A stretch of 64,000 bases of DNA from Bacillota bacterium (GCA_023402075.1 JAEXCS010000011.1:36112-100111), one strand, 5' to 3'; positions 41,682 through 50,429 are shown, counted from the first letter of the stretch. Numbers and translations: made by a program. The notes: generated by a model not told the origin, from the sequence alone.

Positions 41682-42845
41682 ATGAGTTTTTTTGGATATC
41701 AGCGTCCGGACGGGAGAGTGGGCATCCGCAATCATGTGCTGATTCTGCCGGCCAGTGTCTGTGCATCCGATACCACACGAATTATTGCCAATCAGGTTAA
41801 CGGAGCCGTAACCTTTAACAATCAGCAGGGTTGTTCTCAGGTTGCTCCGGATCAGCAGCTTACAATGGACGTGATGGCCGGCTACGCCGCGAACCCCAAT
41901 GTTTACGGAACCGTGGTTGTATCTTTGGGCTGTGAAAACTGCCAGATGGATTTGGTTGTCAAGGCCATTGAGGAGCGTACCAACAAGCCGCTGCGTCAAA
42001 TCATCATTCAGGAGGTTGGCGGAACGCTTAAAGCTGTGGAACTTGGCGTCCGGTACGCAAGAGAGCTGGTTCAGGAGGCGTCATTGCTTCAAAAGCAGGA
42101 GTTTCCCATGTCCGAGTTGATTCTCGGAACGGAATGCGGCGGCTCCGATCCCACCAGTGGCCTTGCTGCTAATCCTGTCATTGGGCGCCTGAGCGATCTG
42201 CTGGTGGCAGACGGGGGGACCTCCATTCTCAGCGAGACAACAGAGTTCATTGGCGCTGAGCATATTTTGGCAAAGCGCGCCAAAACGCCCGAGGTTCATG
42301 ACCGTATTTTGGAAATTGTACACCGCTATGAAAAATCGCTGCAGTTGATCGGGGAAGAAGTAAGAGCCGGAAATCCATCTCCAGGCAACAAGGCGGGCGG
42401 CATCACGACCTTGGAAGAAAAGTCTCTGGGCTGTATTCACAAAGGCGGTCACGCCCCTGTCAGCGCCGTCTATGACTATGCCAAGCAGGTTGCGAAGAAA
42501 ACGGGCTTGGTGATTATGGATACCCCGGGCAACGATCCCGCCTCTGTTGCGGCGATGGCGGCCGGCGGCGCGCAGGTGGTGGTGTTCTCCTCAGGTCGGG
42601 GCAGCCCCACGGGAAATCCCATCGTGCCGGTCATCAAAATTACCGGCAACAAGCTGACCTTTTCCAAGATGGAAGACAACCTGGACTTGGATGCCTCCCC
42701 GCTGATCTACGGAACCAAGACGCTGGAGGAGTTGGGCGACGAGCTATATCAAATGGTCAAAGAAGTGGCTTGTGGAAATCAGACCAAAGCGGAAGCGCTG
42801 GGCTTTACAGAAATGGCAATTGCCCGTGCTTGTAACTACGTATAA
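41682..42845 (+). CDS. UxaA/SuyB-type lyase, large catalytic subunit
   Basis: 387 residues, ribosome site gacaggaggagatataa. Family blocks are FFGYQRPDGRVGIRNHVLILPASVCASD, NNQQGCSQVAPDQQ, VVSLGCENCQMD, LILGTECGGSDPTSGLAANPVIG, EEKSLGCIHKGGHAPV and IMDTPGNDPASVAAMAAGGAQVVVFSSGRGSPTGNPIVPVIKI. Iron-dependent beta-elimination from 2-hydroxyacids: loss of water from altronate/galactarate-like acids, or of sulfite from sulfolactate. Next to a LarA-type isomerase it probably acts on one stereoisomer supplied by that enzyme. Last gene of the operon (terminator at 42911). Confidence 0.88.
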   Translation: MSFFGYQRPDGRVGIRNHVLILPASVCASDTTRIIANQVNGAVTFNNQQGCSQVAPDQQLTMDVMAGYAANPNVYGTVVVSLGCENCQMDLVVKAIEERTNKPLRQIIIQEVGGTLKAVELGVRYARELVQEASLLQKQEFPMSELILGTECGGSDPTSGLAANPVIGRLSDLLVADGGTSILSETTEFIGAEHILAKRAKTPEVHDRILEIVHRYEKSLQLIGEEVRAGNPSPGNKAGGITTLEEKSLGCIHKGGHAPVSAVYDYAKQVAKKTGLVIMDTPGNDPASVAAMAAGGAQVVVFSSGRGSPTGNPIVPVIKITGNKLTFSKMEDNLDLDASPLIYGTKTLEELGDELYQMVKEVACGNQTKAEALGFTEMAIARACNYV

Positions 42846-42910
42846 GGTGTTTTCTTGGAATTGATTTCCGAGTGAAACCAATTAGAATAAAGATTTTCAT
42901 AGCGCAGTTT

Positions 42911-42947
42911 GGAGCTGCCGGGATGTTCCCGGCAGCTCCCTTTTTAT
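42911..42947 (+). terminator. Terminator of the larA-like/UxaA operon
   Basis: ggagctgccggga / tcccggcagctcc with a TGT loop, then CTTTTTATT. Strong, G+C-rich stem 65 bp after the stop codon. Confidence 0.92.
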
Positions 42948-42960
42948 TGATATACAAAAG

Positions 42961-42996
42961 GCCTCCTGCCGTAGTTTTTATTCTACGGCAGGAGGC
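42961..42996 (-). terminator. Leftward terminator of the amidohydrolase-tct operon
   Basis: gcctcctgccgtag / ctacggcaggaggc, 14-bp perfect stem with an 8-nt loop. On the minus strand it is followed by CTTTTG. The gap 42846-43261 contains the two terminators. Between 42997 and 43261 I see only short frames on both strands without ribosome sites or recognisable similarity. Confidence 0.8.
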
Positions 42997-43261
42997 AACT
43001 GTGGGTAGTGTTAAAAATGGTAGCGTCAAGAATCATGGGCAAATTAGTTTGCAGCCCAAAGTGGAATGAAGTTAACCAACAAATCGTCGTCGCCGATGAT
43101 CGAATCCTGATGCTTCCTATTCATGAAATTCTTATTTCCCCATTGGGTTCCGGCAACATGATGCGGTCGTGCGCAGACGAGCATCAGGGCGGAGCTGCTA
43201 TCAGAAAAAGCTCCCACCACGCGGATGCACGGCTCTTTTTTGGTGTTGGTTTGCCACAAAA

Positions 43262-44443
43262 TCAAAGAATGGTTTTTTTAAAAATTTGTCCCTGCTTCAT
43301 TACAAAAGCCACCTGACGCAAGGCTGAAATATCCTCCAGTGGATCGCCGTCCACCGCAATCAAATCAGCGGCAAGACCGGGCTGGATACTGCCGGTCCGC
43401 TGGTCAATGCGGCACATTTTTGCGGCGTTCACCGTTACTCCCTTAACTGCGTTAAGGCTGCTGGCGCCGCATTGGACTGCGTATTCCGCTTCCCTATAAA
43501 GAAGACCGTGATAAGCATCAGTACCCAAGGCAAACTTGACGCCGCTCTTCATAACTTTCTCCATGCAGGAAAAGGCGGCGTCCCGCGTCCGGCGGCAGCA
43601 GTCTGCACCTGCCGGAGAGAGAAACTCCTCCCGGCTGGGGTCCAGAAGAATGCCGGAGGTCAAATCCAGCCAGCAGTCATACTTGGTCACTAGATCAAGC
43701 CCTGCATCATCAATGCAGTAGGCGTGCTCAATTACATCCACGCCTTCTTCAACGCAGTCCACCAGACCCTGCCCGCCAATGCAGTGAGAGGCAACAGGCA
43801 GATTTTTGCCAGCAGCTTCCTCTACAACGGTGCGGATTTCTTCGCGGGTGAGGAAGTGCGGGATAAAGGACCCGTTTATGGGGGGCATCCCCGGTGTTGC
43901 AAAAATTTTTAACAGGTCAGCCCCTTGGAGCATATTCTCGCGGGCAGTGCGGCGAAATTCTTCAGGCCCGCTGTGAGCCATTCCCACAAAGCCGTGACCG
44001 TGGATGCACCTCATACCGATGCCCGCGCATAGCAAATTTGGCCCGATTAGGCGGTTTCGCTGAATTTCTTTCCTGAGTTTTATGTCCAGATAATGGCGGT
44101 CGCCCATACACCGGGCGGTGGTGACGCCCGAGAGCAAATCGTCCTGCAAGGTCTTAACCGCCGTGACGGTCAGCTCACACTCGCTGCCCTCCATCATTTC
44201 CAGATGACCGGGCAGACGTGCATCCATTCCCGCGTGATTGTGACATTCAATCATTCCGGGCATGAGTGTGAGATTACCCAGATCGACCAGCTCGCACTGG
44301 TCGTGGGGTTCGGACAGAAATGCTGCCTGGGGCAATATTTTTTCAATGACGCCGTCATGAAGAATCACGCAGCCGTGGCGCATTCCCTCCAATTCCGGAC
44401 CGTTAAAAATTTTTTCCGCCAGCAAGGCGGTGTAGCTTGCCAT
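43262..44443 (-). CDS. Metal-dependent amidohydrolase (imidazolonepropionase-like)
   Basis: 393 residues, start after aaaaggaggctaaatct. Amidohydrolase superfamily: N-terminal beta-sandwich, HxH metal site ECHNHAGMD, the lysine region ADLLKIFATPGMPP, metal histidines VASHCIGG and VDVIEHAYCIDD, catalytic aspartate FALGTDAYHG, and the closing GSIQPGLAADLIAVDGDPLEDI. Related to imidazolonepropionase-like/prolidase-type enzymes that hydrolyse amide bonds of small molecules. Encoded 4 bp after tctA of TTT system 2, so it probably hydrolyses an imported acyl-amino acid or similar carboxylate. Cytosolic. Confidence 0.85.
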   Translation of the reverse strand: MASYTALLAEKIFNGPELEGMRHGCVILHDGVIEKILPQAAFLSEPHDQCELVDLGNLTLMPGMIECHNHAGMDARLPGHLEMMEGSECELTVTAVKTLQDDLLSGVTTARCMGDRHYLDIKLRKEIQRNRLIGPNLLCAGIGMRCIHGHGFVGMAHSGPEEFRRTARENMLQGADLLKIFATPGMPPINGSFIPHFLTREEIRTVVEEAAGKNLPVASHCIGGQGLVDCVEEGVDVIEHAYCIDDAGLDLVTKYDCWLDLTSGILLDPSREEFLSPAGADCCRRTRDAAFSCMEKVMKSGVKFALGTDAYHGLLYREAEYAVQCGASSLNAVKGVTVNAAKMCRIDQRTGSIQPGLAADLIAVDGDPLEDISALRQVAFVMKQGQIFKKTIL

Positions 44444-44447
44444 AGAT

Positions 44448-45944
44448 TTAGCCTCCTTTTACCGCTGCGGCCTTCTTTTTGTCCTTGGCGTTCTTGATAA
44501 AAGGATAAACGTAGGAGAACAATGTAAAGGCAAAAAAGATAAGAAACAGGGGACGGCCAAAGACTTCCAGAAGCTTTCCAGAGTACAGGGTGGCTGTCTG
44601 GGAAAGGCCCTGTTCCAGAATTTTTCCCAGCAGCAGCGCAAGCGCCACCGGAGAGAGCGGATAGTCGTTTTTGACCATGATATAACCTACGATACCCGCG
44701 ATATACATCATCAGCACGTCCCACATGTTCTTGTTGATGGAGAACGCGCCCACAGTGGCAAGCACCACAATAGAAGTGGACAGCACCGGCTTAGGAATCA
44801 GAAGAATTTTGCTGGAGACTTTGCAGTAGAGCCAGCCAACGAAAAACATCATGATATTTATGACGATGAAGCCTACCAGCAGCGTGTAAACCTCTGCGGC
44901 GTTTTGAGAAAAGAGCAGGGGGCCGGGGCGAAGTCCATGGATAATCATTGCACCCAAAAAGAGTGCTGCGGGGGCGCTTCCGGGAATCCCCAGCGTCAAA
45001 AGAGGAATCAGAGATCCACCCGTAACAGCGTTATTGGCGGTTTCTGAAGCGACAATTCCCTCTAAGGAGCCATTTCCAAATTCTTCGGGGTGCTTGGAGG
45101 ATTTGCGCGCCTCGTTATAGGCAAAGAAAGAGGCAATATCTGGGCCAGCGGCGGGAATAATACCGATGATTACGCCGATGGCAGCCGAACGGATGAAGTT
45201 GCCGATATTGCCGATGATATCTTTAAGATGAATGGCCATCTTGCTGATTCGGCTTACGTTGCTTTGCGTGGACTCGCGGTCTTCAAGCATTTTCAGCACC
45301 TCGGGGAGGGAGAACAGGCCGATTAAAACGGGAACCACGTCCACGCCGCCGGTAAGTTGATAAAAACCAGCAGTAAACCGAGGGAAGCCGAGAACAGGGT
45401 CCTGCCCCACGGTGGCGATCAAGAGGCTTACAAAGCCTACCAGCAGGCCCTTCAAAAGATTGTCAAAGGAAAGGGTGCAAACAACGCTCAGTCCGAAGAT
45501 GGCAATCATCATCTGCTCGGGTGCGCCTACCTTCATGGCAATCAGCGCCAGCAGCGGGGCGCCTACCAGCAGAGCAAAGGCGCTGGCAATTCCGCCCACA
45601 GTGGAGGCGAAAGTGACCATGGCCAGCGCCAGGCCGGATTTCCCCCTGTTTGTCAACGGGCGCCCCTCCATCGCGGTGGGGACCGAGGCCGGGGTGCCGG
45701 GAATGCCGATCAGAACGGCAGGGATTGAACCGCCATAAACGCCGCCGCAGTAAATTCCTGCCAGCAGAAGCATAGCTGCCTCCGGCTCCATGACATAAGA
45801 AAAGGGGATAAATACCGCAACGCCCATGGTGGCGGAAAAGCCGGGCAATGCCCCGAACAGCACGCCTACAAAAAGACCGGCGGCGCAGATCAGTAAATTA
45901 TAGGGCTGAAAAACATGGGTCAAGCCCAAAATAATATTTTCCAT
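44448..45944 (-). CDS. tctA: Tripartite tricarboxylate transporter, large permease TctA (system 2)
   Basis: 498 residues. Motifs are FVGVLFGALPGFSATMGVAVFIPFSY, YCGGVYGGSIPAVLIGIPGTPASVPTAMEGRPLTNRGKSG, GVIIGIIPAAGPDIASFFAYNEAR and ASETANNAVTGGSLIPLLTLGIPGSAPAALFLGAMIIHGLRPGPLL. Clearly different from system 1, so the two transporters probably handle different substrates. Overlaps nothing; tctB is 12 bp upstream, the amidohydrolase 4 bp downstream. Confidence 0.94.
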   Translation of the reverse strand: MENIILGLTHVFQPYNLLICAAGLFVGVLFGALPGFSATMGVAVFIPFSYVMEPEAAMLLLAGIYCGGVYGGSIPAVLIGIPGTPASVPTAMEGRPLTNRGKSGLALAMVTFASTVGGIASAFALLVGAPLLALIAMKVGAPEQMMIAIFGLSVVCTLSFDNLLKGLLVGFVSLLIATVGQDPVLGFPRFTAGFYQLTGGVDVVPVLIGLFSLPEVLKMLEDRESTQSNVSRISKMAIHLKDIIGNIGNFIRSAAIGVIIGIIPAAGPDIASFFAYNEARKSSKHPEEFGNGSLEGIVASETANNAVTGGSLIPLLTLGIPGSAPAALFLGAMIIHGLRPGPLLFSQNAAEVYTLLVGFIVINIMMFFVGWLYCKVSSKILLIPKPVLSTSIVVLATVGAFSINKNMWDVLMMYIAGIVGYIMVKNDYPLSPVALALLLGKILEQGLSQTATLYSGKLLEVFGRPLFLIFFAFTLFSYVYPFIKNAKDKKKAAAVKGG

Positions 45945-45956
45945 ATACTCGCTCCC

Positions 45957-46421
45957 TTACATTAAAAATGTCAGCCAGGTTCCGCGTGGAAGTGTGACCA
46001 GCAGAAAGCGCGTAAACAAAAAGTGCATGCTGAAGGTCAAACCCAGCGGGAGCAGTACCAGCAGAGGGATATTGCGTATTTTCAAAAACAAAAGCGATCC
46101 CAGCACAAAAAGAAGCGTAGAGACGATGTAACCTATCTTGTCCAACAGGAAAATATAGGCTGCAATCAAAATGGCATAGCTGATAATCATCAGAAGGTTT
46201 TGCTTGAAGTCGGGGGCTATCTCCACGGCCTGCTCACAACGGTACTTTTTAATGGATTTAATCAGCAACGCGCCGGTGAGCAATGCGCTGCAAATGATCA
46301 GAAAGGTTGGATAACCCTTTGCGGCCGCGGAAATGCTACCCCGCTGCGCCACAAACACTCCCAGAAAAATGAACAAACCGATGCAAATCAGAATGTCATT
46401 AAATGATTTTTTTAGTTGCAT
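45957..46421 (-). CDS. tctB: Tripartite tricarboxylate transporter, small membrane subunit (system 2)
   Basis: 154 residues, ribosome site gcgaggagaaaact. Four hydrophobic segments (NDILICIGLFIFLGVFVAQ; FLIICSALLTGALLI; a long pair LLMIISYAILIAAYIFLLDKIGYIVSTLLFVLGSLLFL; PLLVLLPLGLTFSMHFLFTRFLLV). The size and topology of TctB between tctC and tctA leave little doubt. Confidence 0.85.
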   Translation of the reverse strand: MQLKKSFNDILICIGLFIFLGVFVAQRGSISAAAKGYPTFLIICSALLTGALLIKSIKKYRCEQAVEIAPDFKQNLLMIISYAILIAAYIFLLDKIGYIVSTLLFVLGSLLFLKIRNIPLLVLLPLGLTFSMHFLFTRFLLVTLPRGTWLTFLM

Positions 46422-46448
46422 AGTTTTCTCCTCGCAGATAAGCGTGTT

Positions 46449-47462
46449 TTATTCCAGACCAGATTCAATCATCTTTTTATAAGTTTCATGGTTCTCCTGA
46501 TAGAAGGTCTTGAACGCATCGCCGATGCATAACTCGGTCATAACACCGGCCTCCTTGGCCTCGGCCTGATAGTCGGGGTTGTTCCAGGCGGACTCAAAAG
46601 CGGCGGCCAGCTTTTCAACAACTTCCTGAGGGGTTCCTGCGGGAGCAACCAGACCTCTCCACATGGTGTGCGTGTAGTCAACGTCTTGCTCTTTGATGGT
46701 AGGAATGTCGGGTACCACGTCAAACCGCTCGGCGCTGGTAATGGCAACAGGAATCACATTGCCTGCCTGAATCTGAGGAATTGCCTCGGAGACAAAGGGA
46801 ACGGCCAGGTCTACGTCGCCGCTTGCCACTGCGGTAATTGCCTCAGAGCCGCCTTGGTAGACGATTCTCTTAAAGTTGATATCCAGCTTCTGTTCCAGAG
46901 AAATGCGAAGGAAGTCATGGCTGGTCCATGCGCCGCCCAAAGCAAGTGACAGCTCACCGGGATTGGCTTTGCCTGCTTCCAGCAGGCTGGCTATATCAGT
47001 GATGCCGGATTTTTTGCTGGCCACAATGATGTGTGGGTCGGCGGAGTATTTCAAAATGGGCTCAAAGGAATCCACGCCGTACTGAATGCCTTCAAACAGG
47101 AGATTGTCATTGGAGTTTGTGCTGGCGAAGTATCCCAGCGTGTATCCGTCGGGGGCCGCGCTGGCGAGTTGAGTCAGGCCCACGGTGCCGCTGCCGCCGG
47201 TTACATTCTGGATGACGATTTTTTGCCCCAAAGATTCCTCGGCGTATTTGGACAAAGTGCGCACCGAAATATCCGCACCTCCGCCTGCGGCAAAGGGAAC
47301 GATTACTTGAACGACCTTGTTGGGGAAGTCAGAACTGCCCCCTCCGGAAGCCGCGCCGCTCGATTGAGAGGAGGGGGGCGCGGAGGAACCGCCGCAGGCA
47401 GCCATAGAAAGTGCCATAGTACCCGCAAGTACCGCTGCCAACATTTGTTTTTTTAACATCAT
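46449..47462 (-). CDS. tctC: TTT substrate-binding lipoprotein TctC (system 2)
   Basis: 337 residues; start at the first of two adjacent ATG codons, 8 bp after ggag. Lipoprotein signal with lipobox (LSMAACGGSS), Ser/Gly linker, then VVQVIVPFAAGGGADISVRTLSKYAEESLGQKIVIQNVTGGSGTVGLTQLASAAPDGYTLGY-type sequence of the Bug/TctC family. It uses the typical PFAAGGGAD and GGSGTVG loops that bind a carboxylate. First gene of the leftward operon, 59 bp from a sigma-54 promoter. Confidence 0.92.
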   Translation of the reverse strand: MMLKKQMLAAVLAGTMALSMAACGGSSAPPSSQSSGAASGGGSSDFPNKVVQVIVPFAAGGGADISVRTLSKYAEESLGQKIVIQNVTGGSGTVGLTQLASAAPDGYTLGYFASTNSNDNLLFEGIQYGVDSFEPILKYSADPHIIVASKKSGITDIASLLEAGKANPGELSLALGGAWTSHDFLRISLEQKLDINFKRIVYQGGSEAITAVASGDVDLAVPFVSEAIPQIQAGNVIPVAITSAERFDVVPDIPTIKEQDVDYTHTMWRGLVAPAGTPQEVVEKLAAAFESAWNNPDYQAEAKEAGVMTELCIGDAFKTFYQENHETYKKMIESGLE

Positions 47463-47520
47463 AATAATTTCTCCTTTTTTATCCAAAATTTCCCTGAAGT
47501 TTTTCCTCTACGCTTTTATA

Positions 47521-47536
47521 AGCAAAGGATATGCCA
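47521..47536 (-). promoter_or_regulatory. Sigma-54 (-24/-12) promoter of TTT system 2
   Basis: On the minus strand: TGGCAT (47536-47531), a 5-nt gap, then TTTGCT ending at 47521. GG to GC distance is exactly 12 bp. Transcription would start near 47510 and reach tctC at 47462. The sigma-54 activator gene lies directly upstream. Confidence 0.82.
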
Positions 47537-47654
47537 TTTATCTTTTTTTTGAAATTCCGGCTGCTATTTGTTGCTACTCTCTAGGCACGCACGTACCAAT
47601 TTGTGCAAAATGGCAAGAATCTTTTTAAATTAAACAAGTTTCAAAGCAAAAAGG

Positions 47655-47690
47655 CACAAACTATATTGCGATCATGCAATATAGTTTGTG
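47655..47690 (-). terminator. 15-bp perfect inverted repeat between activator 2 and tctC2
   Basis: CACAAACTATATTGC (47655-47669), 6-nt spacer, GCAATATAGTTTGTG (47676-47690). On the minus strand it is followed by CCTTTTTGC, so it can terminate the activator transcript that stops at 47723. It also lies about 120-150 bp upstream of the -24 box, a usual place for an enhancer site. Direct GCAAT repeats follow at 47689-47707. Both roles are possible. Confidence 0.7.
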
Positions 47691-47722
47691 CAATGCAATT
47701 TGCAATTAGGAAACTTTAACGG

Positions 47723-49624
47723 TTACTGAATTCCGTACCTCTTCATTTTTCGCCACAGAGTGCTGGTATCGATTCCCAGCGCGGCGGCGGTTTCTTTGCG
47801 GCTGCTGCCGTGCATTTGCAAAGTATGCTCTATTAATTCTCGCTCGGTTTCCCGCAGAGCTTCCTGGGCTGCGGGAGCTACCGTGCTGCGTCCCGATGCC
47901 GGGAGAGGACTCATTCTCATGTCCAAAGCGGCGGACACGGCGGACACGCCTGCATATTCCTGTGTACAAAGAACGCAAAGCCGTTCGCAGAAGTTTCGCA
48001 GCTCTCGCACGTTCCCGGGCCAATCGTAAGAGCGAACCAATTCCTGCGCGGCGGGTTCCAGACCTTTGAGTCTGCATCCGGCCTCGGCCCGCTCAATGTC
48101 TATAAAGTGGTCAATCAGGCAGGAAATATCCTTCCGCCGCTGCCGGATAGGCGGAATAATCAGCCGCAGCACGTCCAGCCGGTAGAGTAAATCCATGCGA
48201 AATATGCCTTTGCCAACTGCTTCTTGCAGATCGCGGTTGGTGGCGGAGATTACCCGTACGTCGATGGGAATGACTGTGTCGTGGCCCAGACGCAGAATCT
48301 CTCGCTCTTGAAGAACACGGAGCAGACGCCCCTGAAGCTTGGCAGAGATGTCACCTATTTCGTCCAAAAAAATGGTGCCCTTGTGGGCGAGCTCGAAAAG
48401 CCCCATTTTGCCGCTCTTGGCCGCTCCTGTAAAAGCGCCTTCCACATAGCCGAACAGTTCCGACTCCAGCAGATCTTCCGGCAAAGATGCGCAGTTAATA
48501 GCAACAAAGGGCTCGTTCCGTCTACTACTGGCGTTATGTACCGACTGGGCAAACAGTTCCTTGCCCACGCCTGTCTCTCCCAAAATCAGAAGGCTAGAAT
48601 TGGAGTTGCTGTAACTTTTCGCCACCCGGATCGTCTCGGCAGTGGCCTCGTCCCGGTGATAAATATTTTCAAACCGGTACTTGGACACAAATCCTTTTTT
48701 GGAAAATCGCTTTCGGATTTTTCCTTCTTCCTCCTGAATCTGCGTGATGTCCTGAAACGTGAGTACGCAGCCTACGTTGCATTCATTTCCTTCAATGGGC
48801 ACACAATTTACCATGATCGTTATATCCCTGACCCGGTGAATTTCCGAGAGAATTTTGATCCCTCGTTCCACCACCTCCTGATAATGGATGTCCGGAAACC
48901 ATGCGCAGAGCTGTTGGCCCAATAGCTCCTGCTCAGTCACCCCCAGCAGGTTATAGCAATAATTGTTGGCAAGGGTGATGATTCCTTCGTGATCGGTGGA
49001 GACGATTCCCTGAAAAGAGTAATTCATGATGTTGGCAATTTGGCTGCTTTTCAGCCGCTCGGCCCGCGTGATCTGGACCGTTTGAAGCGCCTCGTCGATA
49101 GCGGAGTTGATTGCTTCTTTCCCGGATTCAATCAGCACCGATGGGATACCGTATTCCGATGCGCAGGCAATCGTGGAGCAGCCGCCCACAATTGCCTGCG
49201 CACCGTCTGCAATGGCGTGCTCGGTTAACTCCCGCAGCTTTAGCTCGTCGTCTGCGGCATAGCATCTGATTTCGATATCCCGATAAACGGCTCCGATGTT
49301 CTCTGCGCCGTAAACCATGTTGCTGGCGCCCACGATGGCAATTTTTTTGAAGGTATGCGTGCGAAGAAAGCTGTCAACGGCGGCAATAACATCGTAGCCT
49401 GTGGTCTTCAGTTCCGCATAGGGAATCCCCAGTCGTTTCAGCTTCAGCGCCGTAAATCCACGGGAGATAATGGCATCTCCGTGCAGGGCTGCCGCCAGAT
49501 CATTATTAAACTGATCGGCCATGATCTCACACGAGATTTCGTCTCGATCAGAACGCTCTTGAAATACCTGTTCAATTTTTCCGCGCAGCTCCTCATACGG
49601 CGCGAGAAATACCAGATGAATCAT
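47723..49624 (-). CDS. PrpR_N-type sigma-54-dependent activator (regulator 2)
   Basis: 633 residues from the ATG behind gaaaggatatcca. An upstream extension is rejected because it has no ribosome site. Domains: PrpR_N (about 1-180), PAS (about 195-310, IVSTDHEGIITLANNYCYNLLGVTEQELLGQ), AAA+ with Walker A GETGVGKE, canonical GAFTGA loop and TIFLDEIGDIS, and a C-terminal Fis-like HTH (RKETAAALGIDTSTLWRKMKRYG). Paralogue of regulator 1, with the normal sigma-54 contact loop. Likely activator of the TTT system 2/amidohydrolase operon, transcribed in the same direction. Confidence 0.92.
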   Translation of the reverse strand: MIHLVFLAPYEELRGKIEQVFQERSDRDEISCEIMADQFNNDLAAALHGDAIISRGFTALKLKRLGIPYAELKTTGYDVIAAVDSFLRTHTFKKIAIVGASNMVYGAENIGAVYRDIEIRCYAADDELKLRELTEHAIADGAQAIVGGCSTIACASEYGIPSVLIESGKEAINSAIDEALQTVQITRAERLKSSQIANIMNYSFQGIVSTDHEGIITLANNYCYNLLGVTEQELLGQQLCAWFPDIHYQEVVERGIKILSEIHRVRDITIMVNCVPIEGNECNVGCVLTFQDITQIQEEEGKIRKRFSKKGFVSKYRFENIYHRDEATAETIRVAKSYSNSNSSLLILGETGVGKELFAQSVHNASSRRNEPFVAINCASLPEDLLESELFGYVEGAFTGAAKSGKMGLFELAHKGTIFLDEIGDISAKLQGRLLRVLQEREILRLGHDTVIPIDVRVISATNRDLQEAVGKGIFRMDLLYRLDVLRLIIPPIRQRRKDISCLIDHFIDIERAEAGCRLKGLEPAAQELVRSYDWPGNVRELRNFCERLCVLCTQEYAGVSAVSAALDMRMSPLPASGRSTVAPAAQEALRETERELIEHTLQMHGSSRKETAAALGIDTSTLWRKMKRYGIQ

Positions 49625-49754
49625 TGGATATCCTTTCACCGCCGCTCGGCAGACGGGTATTGGCATTGTTTTAAAGCATAGTAAGTTAAGTGGCTTCCGT
49701 ATCAATAGAAACCATATTGTTTCTTAAGCTTCAAATATCTCTCGGTATACCATC

Positions 49755-50192
49755 CTACTGGTCTACAAGGTGGGTAATCTCTTCGTTGCAAAGGCATACT
49801 GCGTCGTTTAAATAGGTCTGCATGGATTCCTTCGCTCCGATTGCCAAACGAATATTGCATTTTAAAGATGGCAAGAGAATCTTCACCGCATCTGATGAAC
49901 CGATTGCCGCCGCCATGGCCGGCGTGACCTCACCCAAAAGTCCGTTCGCAACCAGAATCCCTATGGGGCCCAACAGAATGTGCATACGCGAGGCGTTGTA
50001 TACGATAGCATTCTCGCCAGTCGCACCGTCGTCCGCGCCGCCTTTGAACATTGTGGCGGTGGCGGCGGCATTTGTCCCTAAGGCGCGAATTGGAATGTCG
50101 GGATTTGCCTTTTTAAGCTGCTGAATCAATGCGCCTCCAAGGCCTCCCCCTTGTCCGTCGATGACGGCTATTTTGATGTTCTCCCGTTTCAT
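49755..50192 (-). CDS. DUF3842 family protein
   Basis: 145 residues. The N-terminus IKIAVIDGQGGGLGGALIQQLKKANPDIPIRALGTNAAATATMFKGGADDGATGENAIVYN-type sequence has a glycine-rich GQGGGLG loop that suggests nucleotide binding, then LGPIGILVANGLLGEVTPAMAAAIGSSDAVKILLPS, matching the uncharacterised DUF3842 family of Clostridia. Nearest Shine-Dalgarno-like sequence (ggaga) is 13 bp before the ATG, a long spacing. Its neighbours are regulator 2 and, divergently, larE. Function unknown; a link to nickel-pincer metabolism is only positional. Confidence 0.75.
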   Translation of the reverse strand: MKRENIKIAVIDGQGGGLGGALIQQLKKANPDIPIRALGTNAAATATMFKGGADDGATGENAIVYNASRMHILLGPIGILVANGLLGEVTPAMAAAIGSSDAVKILLPSLKCNIRLAIGAKESMQTYLNDAVCLCNEEITHLVDQ

Positions 50193-50394
50193 AAAGCTAG
50201 TCCATTCTCCGGATACGTTAAAGTGCCGGTATTTAAATTTGTTGCAAATTACACTGCCCTCAGCAAATCACTATTTATATTATACCATCATATATAAGCT
50301 GCTGTGCGCAAAACTGTCAATATCATTTTATTAATATAGGACAACATCTTTCAAAATTATGAACTTTATTGCCAAAATATTTGTATTTTTGCCA

Positions 50395-50423
50395 TTGACA
50401 TATTTGCGTAGGATTGCTATGCT
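50395..50423 (+). promoter_or_regulatory. Sigma-A promoter of the larE-larB-larC operon
   Basis: TTGACA (50395-50400), exactly 17 bp, TATGCT (50418-50423). Transcription would begin near 50430, leaving a leader of about 245 nt before larE. The gap 50193-50677 otherwise holds only the leader hairpins described next and an A/T-rich block at 50280-50400. Confidence 0.85.
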
Positions 50424-50429
50424 AAAATT

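Noticed and set aside
40464..41999. Long leftward open frame (511 codons) opposite the larA-like and UxaA genes
   Set aside because: It is the complement of well-conserved coding sequence, has no ribosome site and a composition unlike a natural protein (many His, Ile and Asn repeats); both sense genes have strong family motifs.
43008..43316. Short frames on both strands downstream of the amidohydrolase (102 aa rightward, 73 aa leftward with TTG start)
   Set aside because: No ribosome sites, no family resemblance, and the rightward frame runs into the 3' end of the amidohydrolase. The leftward one could be coupled to the hydrolase stop, but the evidence is too thin.
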